Shown here in pieces: positions 40,163-49,492 of a stretch of 64,000 nt of DNA (positions are counted from its first letter, which is position 1; each line of letters begins with the position of its first letter). Made by a program: the position numbers and the translations under genes. The stretch comes from Streptomyces coeruleorubidus (GTDB lineage: Bacteria > Actinomycetota > Actinomycetes > Streptomycetales > Streptomycetaceae): positions 8,655,001 to 8,719,000 of the forward strand of contig NZ_CP023694.1 in assembly GCF_008705135.1 (NCBI RefSeq). Direction: 5' to 3'. The notes under the pieces are model-generated. The model was not told the origin of the DNA and made no database searches. It saw nothing but the letters and a program-made list of their open reading frames with translations.

Positions 40163-41047
40163 CTAACGCCCGCCGCCGTTCAGCAAGTCGTCGGCAGCCG
40201 TCAGGATCTCCGTGACCCGCAGGCCGAACGCCGCGTCGCACGCGTGCGGGCGGCCGGTCCGGGCGGCGGCGAGCAGGGCGTCCGCGGCCCGCCTCAGTGC
40301 GGGAACCGCTCCGTCGGAGCTCTCCGGCAGGACCGCGGCCCCGGCCTCCCCGAGGAGCTCCACGGCGGCACCGGACGCGGCGGGCGGTGCCGTCAGGCTC
40401 AGGGTGAGGGTGCTCGACGCGCCGCTGATGTGGTCGAGGACGACGTGTGCCGTGTCCCCGGGGCCGTACGCCGCCGCCGACACCCGCCGCACGTCGCCCA
40501 GCACCGGCAGCAGCACGGACAGGGCGTGCGGGCCGACGTCCCACAGGGCGCCCTTCTCCCGCCGCCACGGCGTGGCGAAGGGGCTCTCGCTGGTGAACAC
40601 CGCCCCGAGCCACTGCGCCCGCCCCGTGAACCAGCCCGGCACCGCCGCCTGCTTGGCGATCCACGCCGCCGGCTCGGGCTGGAAGCGGGTCGTGAAGAAC
40701 ACGACCGAGGCGACCCCGGCCTCCCCGGCGGCCTCGACCACGGCCCGTCCCTGCTCCACCGTCGGCGCGAGGGGCTTGTCGAGCAGCAGATGACACCCGG
40801 CGCGCGCCGCCCGCGCGGCGAGTCCGGCCTGCACGTCAGGAGGCAGCGCCACGGCGACCGCGTCCACGTCGGCGAACAGCTCGTCCACGTCGTCGTAGGC
40901 CCGGACACCGTGCCGCTCGGCCAGCTCCTTGGCGGCCTCCGGGCGACGCCCCCACACACCGGCGAAATAGAGCTCGTCATGCCCGCTGAGTGCGGGTGCG
41001 TGGGCCATCTGCGCCCACGGGCCGGTGCCGAGCAGTCCTATGCGCAT
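40163..41047 (-). CDS. Gfo/Idh/MocA family oxidoreductase
   Basis: A 294-residue protein starting MRIGLLGTGPWAQMAH (Rossmann loop residues about 5-11), with DKPLAP as the EKP-type motif near residue 96 and WDVGPHALSVLLPVLGDV as the substrate-site helix (His, Asp). It is shorter than the family average (330-390). ATG 41047 is chosen because the Rossmann strand begins there and GGAGAGG lies 8-10 nt upstream. Substrate unknown; no sugar genes adjoin it. Confidence 0.85.
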   Translation of the reverse strand: MRIGLLGTGPWAQMAHAPALSGHDELYFAGVWGRRPEAAKELAERHGVRAYDDVDELFADVDAVAVALPPDVQAGLAARAARAGCHLLLDKPLAPTVEQGRAVVEAAGEAGVASVVFFTTRFQPEPAAWIAKQAAVPGWFTGRAQWLGAVFTSESPFATPWRREKGALWDVGPHALSVLLPVLGDVRRVSAAAYGPGDTAHVVLDHISGASSTLTLSLTAPPAASGAAVELLGEAGAAVLPESSDGAVPALRRAADALLAAARTGRPHACDAAFGLRVTEILTAADDLLNGGGR

Positions 41048-41158
41048 GCCGCCGCCTCTCCACGGTGCCCTGAACAGCCGACGGCCGTTCCCCGGCCGCC
41101 CGCTCGCCGAAGAGCGTGTCATACGGAACCGGCCGTGGGGGAGTCCAGGCGGCGGACC

Positions 41159-43579
41159 TCAGTCACCGGGAAGCGACTGTTCAGCCCAAATGATCTTGCC
41201 GTCGGGGGTCTGACGGGTCCCCCAAGCCTGGGTGAGCTGAGCGACGAGAAGCAGCCCGCGTCCACCTTCGTCGAAGGTACGGGCCCGGCGCAGGTGGGGC
41301 GCGGTACTGCTGCCGTCGGAGACTTCGCAGACGAGGGCGCGGTCGTAGATCAGTCTCAGCTCGATGGGAGGCCGACCGTACCGGATGGCGTTGGTGACCA
41401 GTTCGCTGACGACCAACTCGGTGACGTACACGGCATCGTCCAAGCCCCACTCGGACAGTTGCCGGCACGCGGCCCTGCGCACATCGGCGACTGCGGCGGG
41501 GTCCGGCGACACCCGCCAGGTCGCCACGTGGGAGGTGTCGAGGGCTCGGGTGCGGGCCACGAGGAGGGCCACGTCATCGGAGGGACGATCCGCGAGCAGG
41601 GTGCGCAACAGGGCATCGCACATGGCCTCCAGATCCTGAGCCGGTCGCCGCAGCACCTCGTGCAGGGCGGCGATCCCTTCGTCGATGTCACGGCCGCGGA
41701 CCTCGACGAGCCCGTCCGTGAAGAGGACGAGCAGGCTGCCCTCGGCCAGCTCCAGCTCGGTCGATTCGAAGGGCAGGCCGCCCAGGCCGAGGGGAGGGCC
41801 TGCCGGAACCTCGAGGAACTCGACAGTGCCGTCAGGTGTCACGAGGGCCGGCACGGGGTGGCCCGCGCGGGCGATCGTGCAGTGGCGCGAGACCGGGTCG
41901 TAGACGGCGTACAGACAGGTGGCGCCGATGTCACCGTCGAGCGGGGCCGTGGTGTCGCCGCCGCCGGCGACATGGTCGACCAGGTCGTCGAGGTGGGTCA
42001 GCAACTCGTCCGGGGGAAGGTCGACATCCGCCAGCGTGCGCACGGCGGTGCGCAGCCGCCCCATGGTCGCCGAGGCCTGGACGCCGTGGCCCACGACGTC
42101 GCCGACGACCAGAGCGACCCGGGCACCGGAGAGCGGAATGACGTCGAACCAGTCGCCGCCGACACCGGCCCGGGCGCTGGCGGGCCGGTAACGGGAGGCG
42201 ACATCGAGAGCCGCCTGCTCGGGGAGACGTTGCGGCAGCAGGCTGCTCTGCAACGTGAGGGAGGTGTCGCGCTCGCGCGTGTACCGCCGGGCGTTGTCGA
42301 TGCACACGGCGGCGCGAGCGGTGATCTCCTGGGCCAGCAGCAGGTCGTCCTGCTCGAAGCGCTTGGGCTGGCGATGGCGGGAGAACGTGGCCACTCCCAA
42401 GGTGAGGCCACGCGCACGCATCGGCACCGCCAGCACCGAGTGGAACCCGAACCGCCGCATGCGTTCGGCCCGCTCCGGGGCCGTCCGGTCCAGATTCTCC
42501 AGGGCGGCGGGCGTGATGTGCTCGATGAGTGGCCGCCCCGCGGCCAGACACACCGCCGCGGTGGAACCCTCCGGATAGGCCGCCACCGTCCCGATCTGCA
42601 CCACGGCTTCGGGACAGCCCTCCAGCACCGACTGGCAGGCGACCCGGCGCAGCATCACCGGACCGTGCGGAGAACCCTGCGGCGGATCCTCACCCCCCTC
42701 GATCGCCGGCAGGAGATCGACCGTGACGAAGTCCGCGAACCGTGGGACGGCCACGTCGGCGAGTTCCTGAGCCGTACGGGGCAGGTCCAGGGTGCTGCCG
42801 ATCCGCAGGCTGGCGTCGTTGACCAGGACGAGTCGCTGCCGTGCGAGGTGCTGCTCCGTCACGTCGTGTGCCGACAGCAGGACACCTTCCAGTCGCCCGT
42901 CGGAGCCCCGCACAGGGACGAGGGACACCGACCACACGCTCTCCCGTTCATGGCCGGCGAGGTGCAGCGCGGCTCCGAGCTCCTGAAGAGAACCGGTTTC
43001 CAGGGCGGTTCGCATGCCCTCCTCGGCGCGTTCGCTCTCCGGGTCGAGGACGATCTCCGTCACCCGCAGGCCGCGCATCTCCTGCTCGGACAGGCCCATC
43101 ACACGTTCCATGTCCGCGTTCGCCCACCGCAACCGCAGTCCGGTGTCGTACAGAGCCATCGAGTAGGGAGCCTGGGCGAAACTGCGCCGCAGGAACGTGT
43201 CGTCCTCAGGCGTGGGTGCCGGCCGGGGCACCGGTGACACCAGCAGCCAGTCGTCCCCGTCGAGCTCCCGGTGATGGGCCAGCAGCCCGACGGTGAGGCG
43301 GTGACCGTCTTGGTGCAGCAGTGTGGCCGTCCCGTTCCACCTCCGCAGGCCGGTCAGCGCGTTCAGCGCGTCGGTCGGAGCGGCGTCCGCGAGAAGCACG
43401 GCCGCCTTCCGGCCGACCACCTCGGGGGCCCGGTAACCGAGCAGCCGCCGCGCTCCTTCGTTCCACGCGGTCACGACCCCGAGGTCATCGACGACGACCC
43501 TGGCCGTCGCCGCACCGTCGACACGTTCCTGCGGCCGAGCGCTCGGGCCGTCGTCCCATGCGGACGCGGATCCGATCAT
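41159..43579 (-). CDS. PAS/GAF-SpoIIE phosphatase with C-terminal RsbW-like kinase domain
   Basis: An 806-residue multidomain regulator: PAS (about 15-125; ARVVVDDLGVVTAWNEGARRLLGY), second PAS (about 135-255), GAF (about 265-425), SpoIIE/PP2C (about 440-660; VGGDWFDV, VVGDVVGHG, VLFTDGLVEVRGR) and a HATPase/RsbW-like domain (about 675-805; ELVTNAIRYG N-box, EGGRGLLLV G-box). Such proteins combine phosphatase and anti-sigma kinase in one chain and link signals to sigma-B-like factors. ATG 43579 is used; frame could extend to 43654, near a promoter-like TTGTTG...TAAGAG. Confidence 0.87.
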   Translation of the reverse strand: MIGSASAWDDGPSARPQERVDGAATARVVVDDLGVVTAWNEGARRLLGYRAPEVVGRKAAVLLADAAPTDALNALTGLRRWNGTATLLHQDGHRLTVGLLAHHRELDGDDWLLVSPVPRPAPTPEDDTFLRRSFAQAPYSMALYDTGLRLRWANADMERVMGLSEQEMRGLRVTEIVLDPESERAEEGMRTALETGSLQELGAALHLAGHERESVWSVSLVPVRGSDGRLEGVLLSAHDVTEQHLARQRLVLVNDASLRIGSTLDLPRTAQELADVAVPRFADFVTVDLLPAIEGGEDPPQGSPHGPVMLRRVACQSVLEGCPEAVVQIGTVAAYPEGSTAAVCLAAGRPLIEHITPAALENLDRTAPERAERMRRFGFHSVLAVPMRARGLTLGVATFSRHRQPKRFEQDDLLLAQEITARAAVCIDNARRYTRERDTSLTLQSSLLPQRLPEQAALDVASRYRPASARAGVGGDWFDVIPLSGARVALVVGDVVGHGVQASATMGRLRTAVRTLADVDLPPDELLTHLDDLVDHVAGGGDTTAPLDGDIGATCLYAVYDPVSRHCTIARAGHPVPALVTPDGTVEFLEVPAGPPLGLGGLPFESTELELAEGSLLVLFTDGLVEVRGRDIDEGIAALHEVLRRPAQDLEAMCDALLRTLLADRPSDDVALLVARTRALDTSHVATWRVSPDPAAVADVRRAACRQLSEWGLDDAVYVTELVVSELVTNAIRYGRPPIELRLIYDRALVCEVSDGSSTAPHLRRARTFDEGGRGLLLVAQLTQAWGTRQTPDGKIIWAEQSLPGD

Positions 43580-43747
43580 GACGTCATCTGCCCTCAATCC
43601 CGCCCTGGGGCCTGCTGCCCGGGAGCGCCCTGAATCCGAGGTGCGTCGCACCATCACTCTTACGACACTAGACAACAAGAGTGACAGACCGGCGCGAATG
43701 GGTCCTCATGTCAGGATGGCGGCACCGACCCCGGACGGAGGGCGCCC

Positions 43748-45208
43748 ATGACTGGCAACGGCAAGAGGTGGCCGGACCAGGCCGAGTGGGCCGGGAGGAT
43801 CTACAGCGCGGGCTGGCGCGCATCCGAGGGCGGCACACGCCAGGTGATCGAACCGGCCACGGGACACGCGCTGGCCGACATCGGCGTCGCCTCCCCCGCA
43901 GACGTCGCTCTGGCCGGCGCACGGGCCGCCCGGGCCGCCGATGACTGGGCCACGGCAGCTCCTTCCGACCGTATCGAGGTCCTGCTGCGCGCATCATCCG
44001 CGCTGCGTGAGCACAGCGCCACGGTCCGCGACTGGATCGTCCGCGAGTCAGCCGGCGTCCCCGCCAAGGGCGACTACGAGATCAACGCCGCCCTCGCCCA
44101 ACTGACGCACGCCGTGGGACTCGCGTCCCTGCCCAGGGGCGAGGTCCTGGCCCCGCAGACCTCCGGTGGAACGAGTCTGGCGTGGCGGGTGCCGCTCGGC
44201 GTCGTCGGCGTCATCAACCCCTGGAACGCGCCGCTCCTGTTCGCGATGCGGGCGCTGGCACCCGCACTGGCGCTGGGCAACACCGTGCTGCTCAAGCCGG
44301 ACCCCCTCACTCCGGTGTCCGGGGGTGTCCTCGTCGCGCGGCTCTTCGAGGACGCCGGCCTCCCCGACGGGGTGCTGCACGTCCTGCCGGGCGGCACGGA
44401 GACCGGGCAGGCGGTCGCGGCAGACCCTCATGTCGCCATGGTCGCGTTCACGGGCTCCGCCGAGGTCGGACGCGACGTGGCCCGTGCGGCGGGTGAGGGA
44501 CTGAAGCGGGTCGCCCTGGAACTCGGCGGCAAGAACTCGCTCGTCGTGCTCGAGGACGCCGATGTGGACGCGGCCGCCTTGGCCGGAGCCGTGAGCACCT
44601 TCGGATACCAGGGACAGGCGTGCGTCGCCGCCGGCCGCCACCTGGTCCATGCCGACCTGGTCGAGGCGTACACCGACGCGCTGGTCGGGCACGCGCGGAC
44701 CCTGCGCGTAGGCGACCCGCGCGTGGAGGGCGTCAGCGTCGGCCCGATCATCAGCGAGCGGCTGGCCACCAGGATCGAGCGCATCGTCGACGAGAGCGTG
44801 GCCGGCGGGGCGCGGGTGCTCACGGGCGGCCGACGCGACGGGCTCTTCTACCCACCCACCGTCCTGGACCACGTCGACCGGGCCATGCCCGCGTTCACCG
44901 AGGAGATCTTCGGTCCCGTCGCCCCTGTCATTCCCTTTCACAGCGAGGCGGAGGCCGTCGAGATCGCCAACGACACCGCGTACGGCCTGACGGCCGCCGT
45001 GCACTCCGGCTCCGTACCGAGGGCGACCGCTGTCGCAGAGCAACTGCGCACCGGCATGGTCCACATCAACGACGTCTCGGCCAAGGACGCCGCGAACGCC
45101 CCCTTCGGAGGCGTGGGGATCTCCGGCAACGGCTCCCGCATCGGCGGCACAGCCAGCCTGGAGGAGTTCACCCAGTGGCGCTGGATGACGGCACCCGGAC
45201 CGGTGTGA
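43748..45208 (+). CDS. NAD(P)-dependent aldehyde dehydrogenase (benzaldehyde-type)
   Basis: A 486-residue ALDH. VINPWNAPL is the Asn-containing oxyanion region, LELGGKN supplies Glu258, GQACVAAG holds the catalytic Cys292 and EEIFGPVAPV the cofactor segment. Members with Ala/Gly-rich GQACVAAG in place of GQxC-T resemble benzaldehyde or aromatic-aldehyde dehydrogenases. The ATG has GGAGGG 6 nt upstream. It is alone, followed by a strong hairpin terminator, so expression of the downstream HelR gene is independent. Substrate not determinable. Confidence 0.9.
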   Translation: MTGNGKRWPDQAEWAGRIYSAGWRASEGGTRQVIEPATGHALADIGVASPADVALAGARAARAADDWATAAPSDRIEVLLRASSALREHSATVRDWIVRESAGVPAKGDYEINAALAQLTHAVGLASLPRGEVLAPQTSGGTSLAWRVPLGVVGVINPWNAPLLFAMRALAPALALGNTVLLKPDPLTPVSGGVLVARLFEDAGLPDGVLHVLPGGTETGQAVAADPHVAMVAFTGSAEVGRDVARAAGEGLKRVALELGGKNSLVVLEDADVDAAALAGAVSTFGYQGQACVAAGRHLVHADLVEAYTDALVGHARTLRVGDPRVEGVSVGPIISERLATRIERIVDESVAGGARVLTGGRRDGLFYPPTVLDHVDRAMPAFTEEIFGPVAPVIPFHSEAEAVEIANDTAYGLTAAVHSGSVPRATAVAEQLRTGMVHINDVSAKDAANAPFGGVGISGNGSRIGGTASLEEFTQWRWMTAPGPV

Positions 45209-45244
45209 CATCGGGGCGGGCGGAGCCCGCTCAGAAACAAGAAA

Positions 45245-45266
45245 GGCAAGGAGTCCTCTCCTTGCC
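45245..45266 (+). terminator. Terminator after the aldehyde dehydrogenase
   Basis: GGCAAGGAG and CTCCTTGCC form a perfect 9-bp stem with a 4-nt loop 36 bp past the stop codon. Confidence 0.85.
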
Positions 45267-45285
45267 ACTCTCAACCTATAGCAGA

Positions 45286-45312
45286 CAGGGGGCCTTGCGG
45301 CAAGGCCCCCTG
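45286..45312. promoter_or_regulatory. Rifamycin-associated-element-like palindrome
   Basis: CAGGGGGCCTTG-CGG-CAAGGCCCCCTG: perfect 12-bp arms around CGG, 51 bp before the HelR start. Its core CTTGCGGCAAG matches the rifamycin-associated element that, in other Actinobacteria, drives rifamycin-resistance genes including helR (core recalled from memory). Confidence 0.75.
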
Positions 45313-45363
45313 TGTGCCGCAGACTGTCCGGCCTACAAGGACCTGCGGATACGGGAGCATGAC

Positions 45364-47520
45364 GTGACCCCCCTGACCACCAGCGCGTTCGACCTTCCCG
45401 ACCGCCTCGCGCACAAGGCCGACCCGGCGCTGATCGCCCGGGACGAGCGGCACTTCGCCGCCATCGCCGCCTGTCTCGAGCAGTCGATCGCCGAGCTGTC
45501 CGACCGCCTGGCCGCCGAGCGCAAGGCGCCCGGCGGGAAGGGCCGGCAGGCGATGGACCGGGACGCCGAGATCCACCGGCTGACCGCCCGTCTGCGGGCA
45601 CTGCGGCGCTTCGGCCTGGACCTGTGCCTCGGGCACATGGCCGGCGTGGACGACCCCGAGCCCGTGTACGTGGGACGGCTCGGCCTCACCGACAGCGAGG
45701 GGCGCCGGCTGCTGGTCGACTGGCGTTCCCCCGCGGCCGAGCCGTTCTTCGGCGCCACCCACGCCAACCCGATGGGCCTGGCCAGCCGCCGCCGCTACCG
45801 CTGGACGGACGGCCGGATCAGCGACTACTGGGACGAGGTGTTCACCGCGGACGGAGCCGTCGGGCACGCGGCGCTCGACGACCAGTCCGCCTTCATCGCC
45901 AGCCTGGGCACCAACCGCTCGCCCCGGATGCGGGACGTGCTCGGCACCATCCAGGCCGACCAGGACGCCATCATCCGCGCCGGTTCGCGCGGCGCCCTCG
46001 TCGTCGACGGCGGCCCGGGCACGGGCAAGACCGTCGTCGCCCTGCACCGCTCCGCCTACCTCCTCTACTCCGACCCCCGGCTCGGCCACCGCCGGGGCGG
46101 CGTGCTGTTCGTCGGCCCGCACCGGCCCTACCTCTCCTACGTCTCCGACATCCTGCCCAGCCTCGGCGAGGAGGGCGTGCAGACCTGCATCCTGCGGGAC
46201 CTCGTCACCGAGGGGGCCGAAGCGGCCGTCGAGACCGATCCGGACGTGGCGCGCCTGAAGTCGTCGGCGGACATGGTGAAGGCGATCGAGAAGGCCGTCG
46301 CGTTCTACGAGGAGCCGCCCACCGAGGGCATGACGGTCACGACCCACTGGTCCGACATCCGGCTCAGCGCCGAGGACTGGCTCGTGGCGTTCGCGGCGGC
46401 CGAACCCGGCACCCCGCACAACGACGCGCGCGGCCAGGTCTGGGAGGAACTGCTCACGATCCTGGAGGACAAGCACGAGGGCGACGCGCCGGCCGCCCTG
46501 CTGCGCAGGTCGCTGTCGCGGAACAGGGACCTGCTCACGGCCTTCAACCGCGCCTGGCCGCTGCTGGAGGCGAGCGATCTCGTCGGAGACCTGTGGTCGG
46601 TACCGGCCTATCTGCGGATGTGCGCCCCCTGGCTCGGCCGCGACGACGTGCGAAAGCTCCAGCGCGAGGATCCGCACGCCTGGACGGTGTCCGACCTGCC
46701 GCTGCTGGACGCGGCACGCCAGCGGCTCGGCGACCCGGAGGCGTCACGGCGCAAGCGCCGGCACGCCGCCGCCGTCGCCGCCGAACGCGAACGCATGGAC
46801 AGGGTCATCGACAACCTGCTGGAGGCCCACACCCACGACGACGGCGAAGGGGTGCTGGTCATGCTCCACGGACAGGACATGCGCAACTCCCTGGTCGACG
46901 AGTCCGCCCTGCCCACCGACGACCCGGACCGCCTGGCCGGCCCGTTCGCGCACATCGTCGTGGACGAGGCCCAGGAACTGACGGACGCGGAGTGGCAGAT
47001 GCTGCTGCTGCGCTGCCCGTCCCGGAGCTTCACCATCGTCGGGGACCGTGCCCAGGCCCGGCACGGGTTCACGGAGTCGTGGCGGGAGCGGCTGGAGCGG
47101 GTCGGGTTCGGCCGGGTCGACCTGGCCTCGCTGAGCATCAACTACCGGACACCGGAGGAGATCATGGCGGAGGCGGAGCCGGTCATCCGGGCCGCGCTGC
47201 CGGACGCCAACGTGCCGACCTCGATCCGCAGCGGCGGCGTTCCCGTCGTGCACGGATCCACCGCGGAGCTGCACTCCGTCCTCGAGAGCTGGCTCGCCGA
47301 CCACGCGGACGGGATCGCCTGTGTGATCGGCGATCCCGGGTTCCGGCCGGCTTCGCCGCGGGTCCGTTCGCTGCCCCCGGAGCTGTCGAAGGGGCTGGAG
47401 TTCGACCTGGTCGTCCTCGTCGACCCGCAGGACTTCGGCACGGGCATCGAGGGAGCGGTCGACCACTATGTCGCGATGACCCGGGCGACCCGGCAGCTCG
47501 TCGTCCTCACGAGTTCCTGA
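45364..47520 (+). CDS. helR: HelR/HelD-type RNA polymerase-remodelling ATPase
   Basis: A 718-residue UvrD/PcrA-like superfamily 1 ATPase. The N-terminal coiled-coil arm (about 25-85) enters the polymerase secondary channel in HelD proteins; Walker A GPGTGKT is at 217-223, VDEAQELTD (Walker B, about 535) and NYRTPEEI follow, and MTRATRQLVVLTS at the end closes motif VI. HelR relatives displace rifamycin-bound or stalled RNA polymerase and give rifamycin tolerance. GTG 45364 has GGGAG 7 nt upstream. The palindrome 51 bp upstream matches the expected rifamycin-responsive element, so induction by rifamycin is likely. HelD-family call is firm; HelR subtype rests on that context. Confidence 0.88.
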   Translation: MTPLTTSAFDLPDRLAHKADPALIARDERHFAAIAACLEQSIAELSDRLAAERKAPGGKGRQAMDRDAEIHRLTARLRALRRFGLDLCLGHMAGVDDPEPVYVGRLGLTDSEGRRLLVDWRSPAAEPFFGATHANPMGLASRRRYRWTDGRISDYWDEVFTADGAVGHAALDDQSAFIASLGTNRSPRMRDVLGTIQADQDAIIRAGSRGALVVDGGPGTGKTVVALHRSAYLLYSDPRLGHRRGGVLFVGPHRPYLSYVSDILPSLGEEGVQTCILRDLVTEGAEAAVETDPDVARLKSSADMVKAIEKAVAFYEEPPTEGMTVTTHWSDIRLSAEDWLVAFAAAEPGTPHNDARGQVWEELLTILEDKHEGDAPAALLRRSLSRNRDLLTAFNRAWPLLEASDLVGDLWSVPAYLRMCAPWLGRDDVRKLQREDPHAWTVSDLPLLDAARQRLGDPEASRRKRRHAAAVAAERERMDRVIDNLLEAHTHDDGEGVLVMLHGQDMRNSLVDESALPTDDPDRLAGPFAHIVVDEAQELTDAEWQMLLLRCPSRSFTIVGDRAQARHGFTESWRERLERVGFGRVDLASLSINYRTPEEIMAEAEPVIRAALPDANVPTSIRSGGVPVVHGSTAELHSVLESWLADHADGIACVIGDPGFRPASPRVRSLPPELSKGLEFDLVVLVDPQDFGTGIEGAVDHYVAMTRATRQLVVLTSS

Positions 47521-47526
47521 CACGGG

Positions 47527-47567
47527 CTCCGGCCGGGGCCCTCCCGCAGTGGGGGCCCCGGCCGGAG
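47527..47567. terminator. Bidirectional terminator between HelR and the inositol operon
   Basis: CTCCGGCCGGGGCCC and GGGCCCCGGCCGGAG make a perfect 15-bp stem with an 11-nt loop between the converging transcripts. Confidence 0.9.
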
Positions 47568-47583
47568 GTTCTGGGACGCCCCC

Positions 47584-48453
47584 CTACGCGGCGAGCTCCT
47601 TGCGGATGCGGTCCAGCATGAACGCCGACGACTCCCGGGCCCGCTCCTCCCAGGCGAAGACACAGGACGTGGCGACACCGTCGAAGCCCAGCTCACGCAG
47701 GGTGCCGAAGAAGGCGTCCCAGTCGACCTCGCCCTGGCCGACGTCGAGGTGCTGGTGGATCCGGGCCGGCGTGCCCGGCGGGTTGAGGATGTAGCGCAGG
47801 CCGGACGAACCCTTGTGGTTGAAGGAGTCCGCGATGTGCACGTGCTGGAGCTTGTCACCGGCGTAGCGCATCATCGCCGCGATGTCGGCGCCGGCCTCCG
47901 AGGCGCCGGAGAGGTGGAAGGAGTGCGGGGCGCAGTACAGGTAGTTCACCCACGGCTTGTTGATCGCGCGGACGAGATCGACGGCGGGGGTGTTCTCCTC
48001 GCAGAAGTCGTCCGGGTGCGCCTCCAGGTTCAGAGCGATGCCTTCGCGCTCGAACACCGGCAGCAGTTCCTCCAGCGAGCGCCAGAAGGCGGCCTCGCTC
48101 TCGGCGGCGCGCTCGGGCCGGCCGTTGAACTCCGAGTTCATCAGCGGGCATTCGAGCTCGACGGTGATCTCGATCATCCGCTTCCAGTAGCGGACGGCGG
48201 CCTGCCGCTCGGTCTCGTCCGGCGAGGACCACTTGTACAGCGGCAGCACCGAGGACAGCCGCACACCGTGCCGGCGCAGTGACTGCTTCAGTTCCGCCAC
48301 CCGCGCGTCGTCCGCACGCGGGTGCAGGAAGAACGGCATGAACTCCGCGCGCGGCGACAACTCGATGTACTCGTAGCCGAGTTCGGCGACCGTGCGCACC
48401 ATCTCGTCGATCGGCAGGGCGCGGAACATATAGGGGTCGAGGGCGATTTTCAC
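47584..48453 (-). CDS. Sugar phosphate isomerase/epimerase (IolE/IolI-like TIM barrel)
   Basis: A 289-residue xylose-isomerase-like TIM barrel. It has NLEAHPDDFCEENTP (metal-binding Glu and His), NEY-type loops (LMNSEFNGRP) and HVHIADSF with the histidine/aspartate of the metal site. Such enzymes isomerise ketoses or inosose derivatives in cyclitol breakdown. GTG 48453 overlaps the stop codon of the upstream iolG-like gene by 4 bp and has GGAGGGACCGC upstream. It is the last gene of the inositol-type operon. Confidence 0.87.
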   Translation of the reverse strand: MKIALDPYMFRALPIDEMVRTVAELGYEYIELSPRAEFMPFFLHPRADDARVAELKQSLRRHGVRLSSVLPLYKWSSPDETERQAAVRYWKRMIEITVELECPLMNSEFNGRPERAAESEAAFWRSLEELLPVFEREGIALNLEAHPDDFCEENTPAVDLVRAINKPWVNYLYCAPHSFHLSGASEAGADIAAMMRYAGDKLQHVHIADSFNHKGSSGLRYILNPPGTPARIHQHLDVGQGEVDWDAFFGTLRELGFDGVATSCVFAWEERARESSAFMLDRIRKELAA

Positions 48454-49469
48454 GCGGTCCCTCCGTAGAACGCGGGGCGGGGCTTCATGTCGACGGTGAC
48501 GGTCCCGCCGCCGGTCTCCAGGGACCGGACGGCGGCGTCGGTGATGACGGTGGCGGCGTAACCGTCCCAGGAGGACGGGCCGGTGGGCTCGGCGCCGGCG
48601 GCGACGCCCGCGACCCACTCGCGGAACTCGGTGTCGAAGGCCTCCGCGAACCGGTCCTTCCAGTCCTGGAGGACACCCGTGCCGTGCCGGGCGGCGGTGC
48701 GGACCCCGACGGCCGCCGGGTCGGGCAGCCGGACCAGGCCGTCCTCGCCGACGACCTCGCACTGGATGTCGTAGCCGTACTGGCAGTTGACGAAGACCTC
48801 CAGGTCGATCCGGACGCCCTCGGACGTCTCGAAGATCATGATCTGCGGGTCCTTGAGATGCGCGAAGCGCTTGCTCGTGGCGCGCGGGGTGACCACCTGC
48901 GCGGAGACGATCTCGTCGTCGAGCAGCCAGCGCAGCACGTCGATCTCGTGCACGGCGGTGTCCTGGGCGGCCATGGCGGAGTGGTACGACTCCGGCACGG
49001 TCGGGTTGCGGTGGGCGCAGTGCACGATCAGCGGGGCCCCGAGCGAGCCGGTGGACAGGACCTCCTTCATCTGGCGGTAGCCGGCGTCGAAGCGGCGCAT
49101 GAAGCCGACCTGCACCAGGCGGCGGCCGTGCGCCCGCTCGGCCTCGACGATCCGCAGACAGTCCTCGGCGGTCGTGGCCAGGGGCTTCTCGCAGAACACC
49201 GGCTTGCCGGCCGCGATCGCGCCCAGGACGTGCTCGGCGTGGGTGGGTCCCCAGGAGGTGACGAGGACGGCGTCCACGTCCACAGAGGCGATCAGCTCCG
49301 CGGCGGTGGGCAGCGCGGTGGCGCCGGCCCGGGCCGCCACCTCGGCGGCGCGGTCGGCGTCGATGTCGGTCACGGCCGTCACGGACGCCCCGGTGACGAC
49401 CTCGGTCAGCCGCCGGACGTGGTCCTGGCCGATCATTCCGGCGCCGATGACGCCTACACGTACGGTCAT
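48450..49469 (-). CDS. iolG: Myo-inositol 2-dehydrogenase-like oxidoreductase
   Basis: A 339-residue Gfo/Idh/MocA protein of the inositol dehydrogenase branch: VGVIGAGMIGQDHVRRL Rossmann start, TDIDADRA, the CEKPLATTAEDC motif, GFMRRFDAGY and DTAVHEIDVLRW with the catalytic His/Asp pair. It oxidises myo-inositol (or scyllo-inositol) to the 2-keto compound with NAD+. ATG 49469. In an operon with the transporter and two TIM-barrel isomerases, which fit the following dehydration/isomerisation steps. Confidence 0.88.
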   Translation of the reverse strand: MTVRVGVIGAGMIGQDHVRRLTEVVTGASVTAVTDIDADRAAEVAARAGATALPTAAELIASVDVDAVLVTSWGPTHAEHVLGAIAAGKPVFCEKPLATTAEDCLRIVEAERAHGRRLVQVGFMRRFDAGYRQMKEVLSTGSLGAPLIVHCAHRNPTVPESYHSAMAAQDTAVHEIDVLRWLLDDEIVSAQVVTPRATSKRFAHLKDPQIMIFETSEGVRIDLEVFVNCQYGYDIQCEVVGEDGLVRLPDPAAVGVRTAARHGTGVLQDWKDRFAEAFDTEFREWVAGVAAGAEPTGPSSWDGYAATVITDAAVRSLETGGGTVTVDMKPRPAFYGGTA

Positions 49470-49492
49470 GGTCGTTTCCTTCGAAGGGAGGG

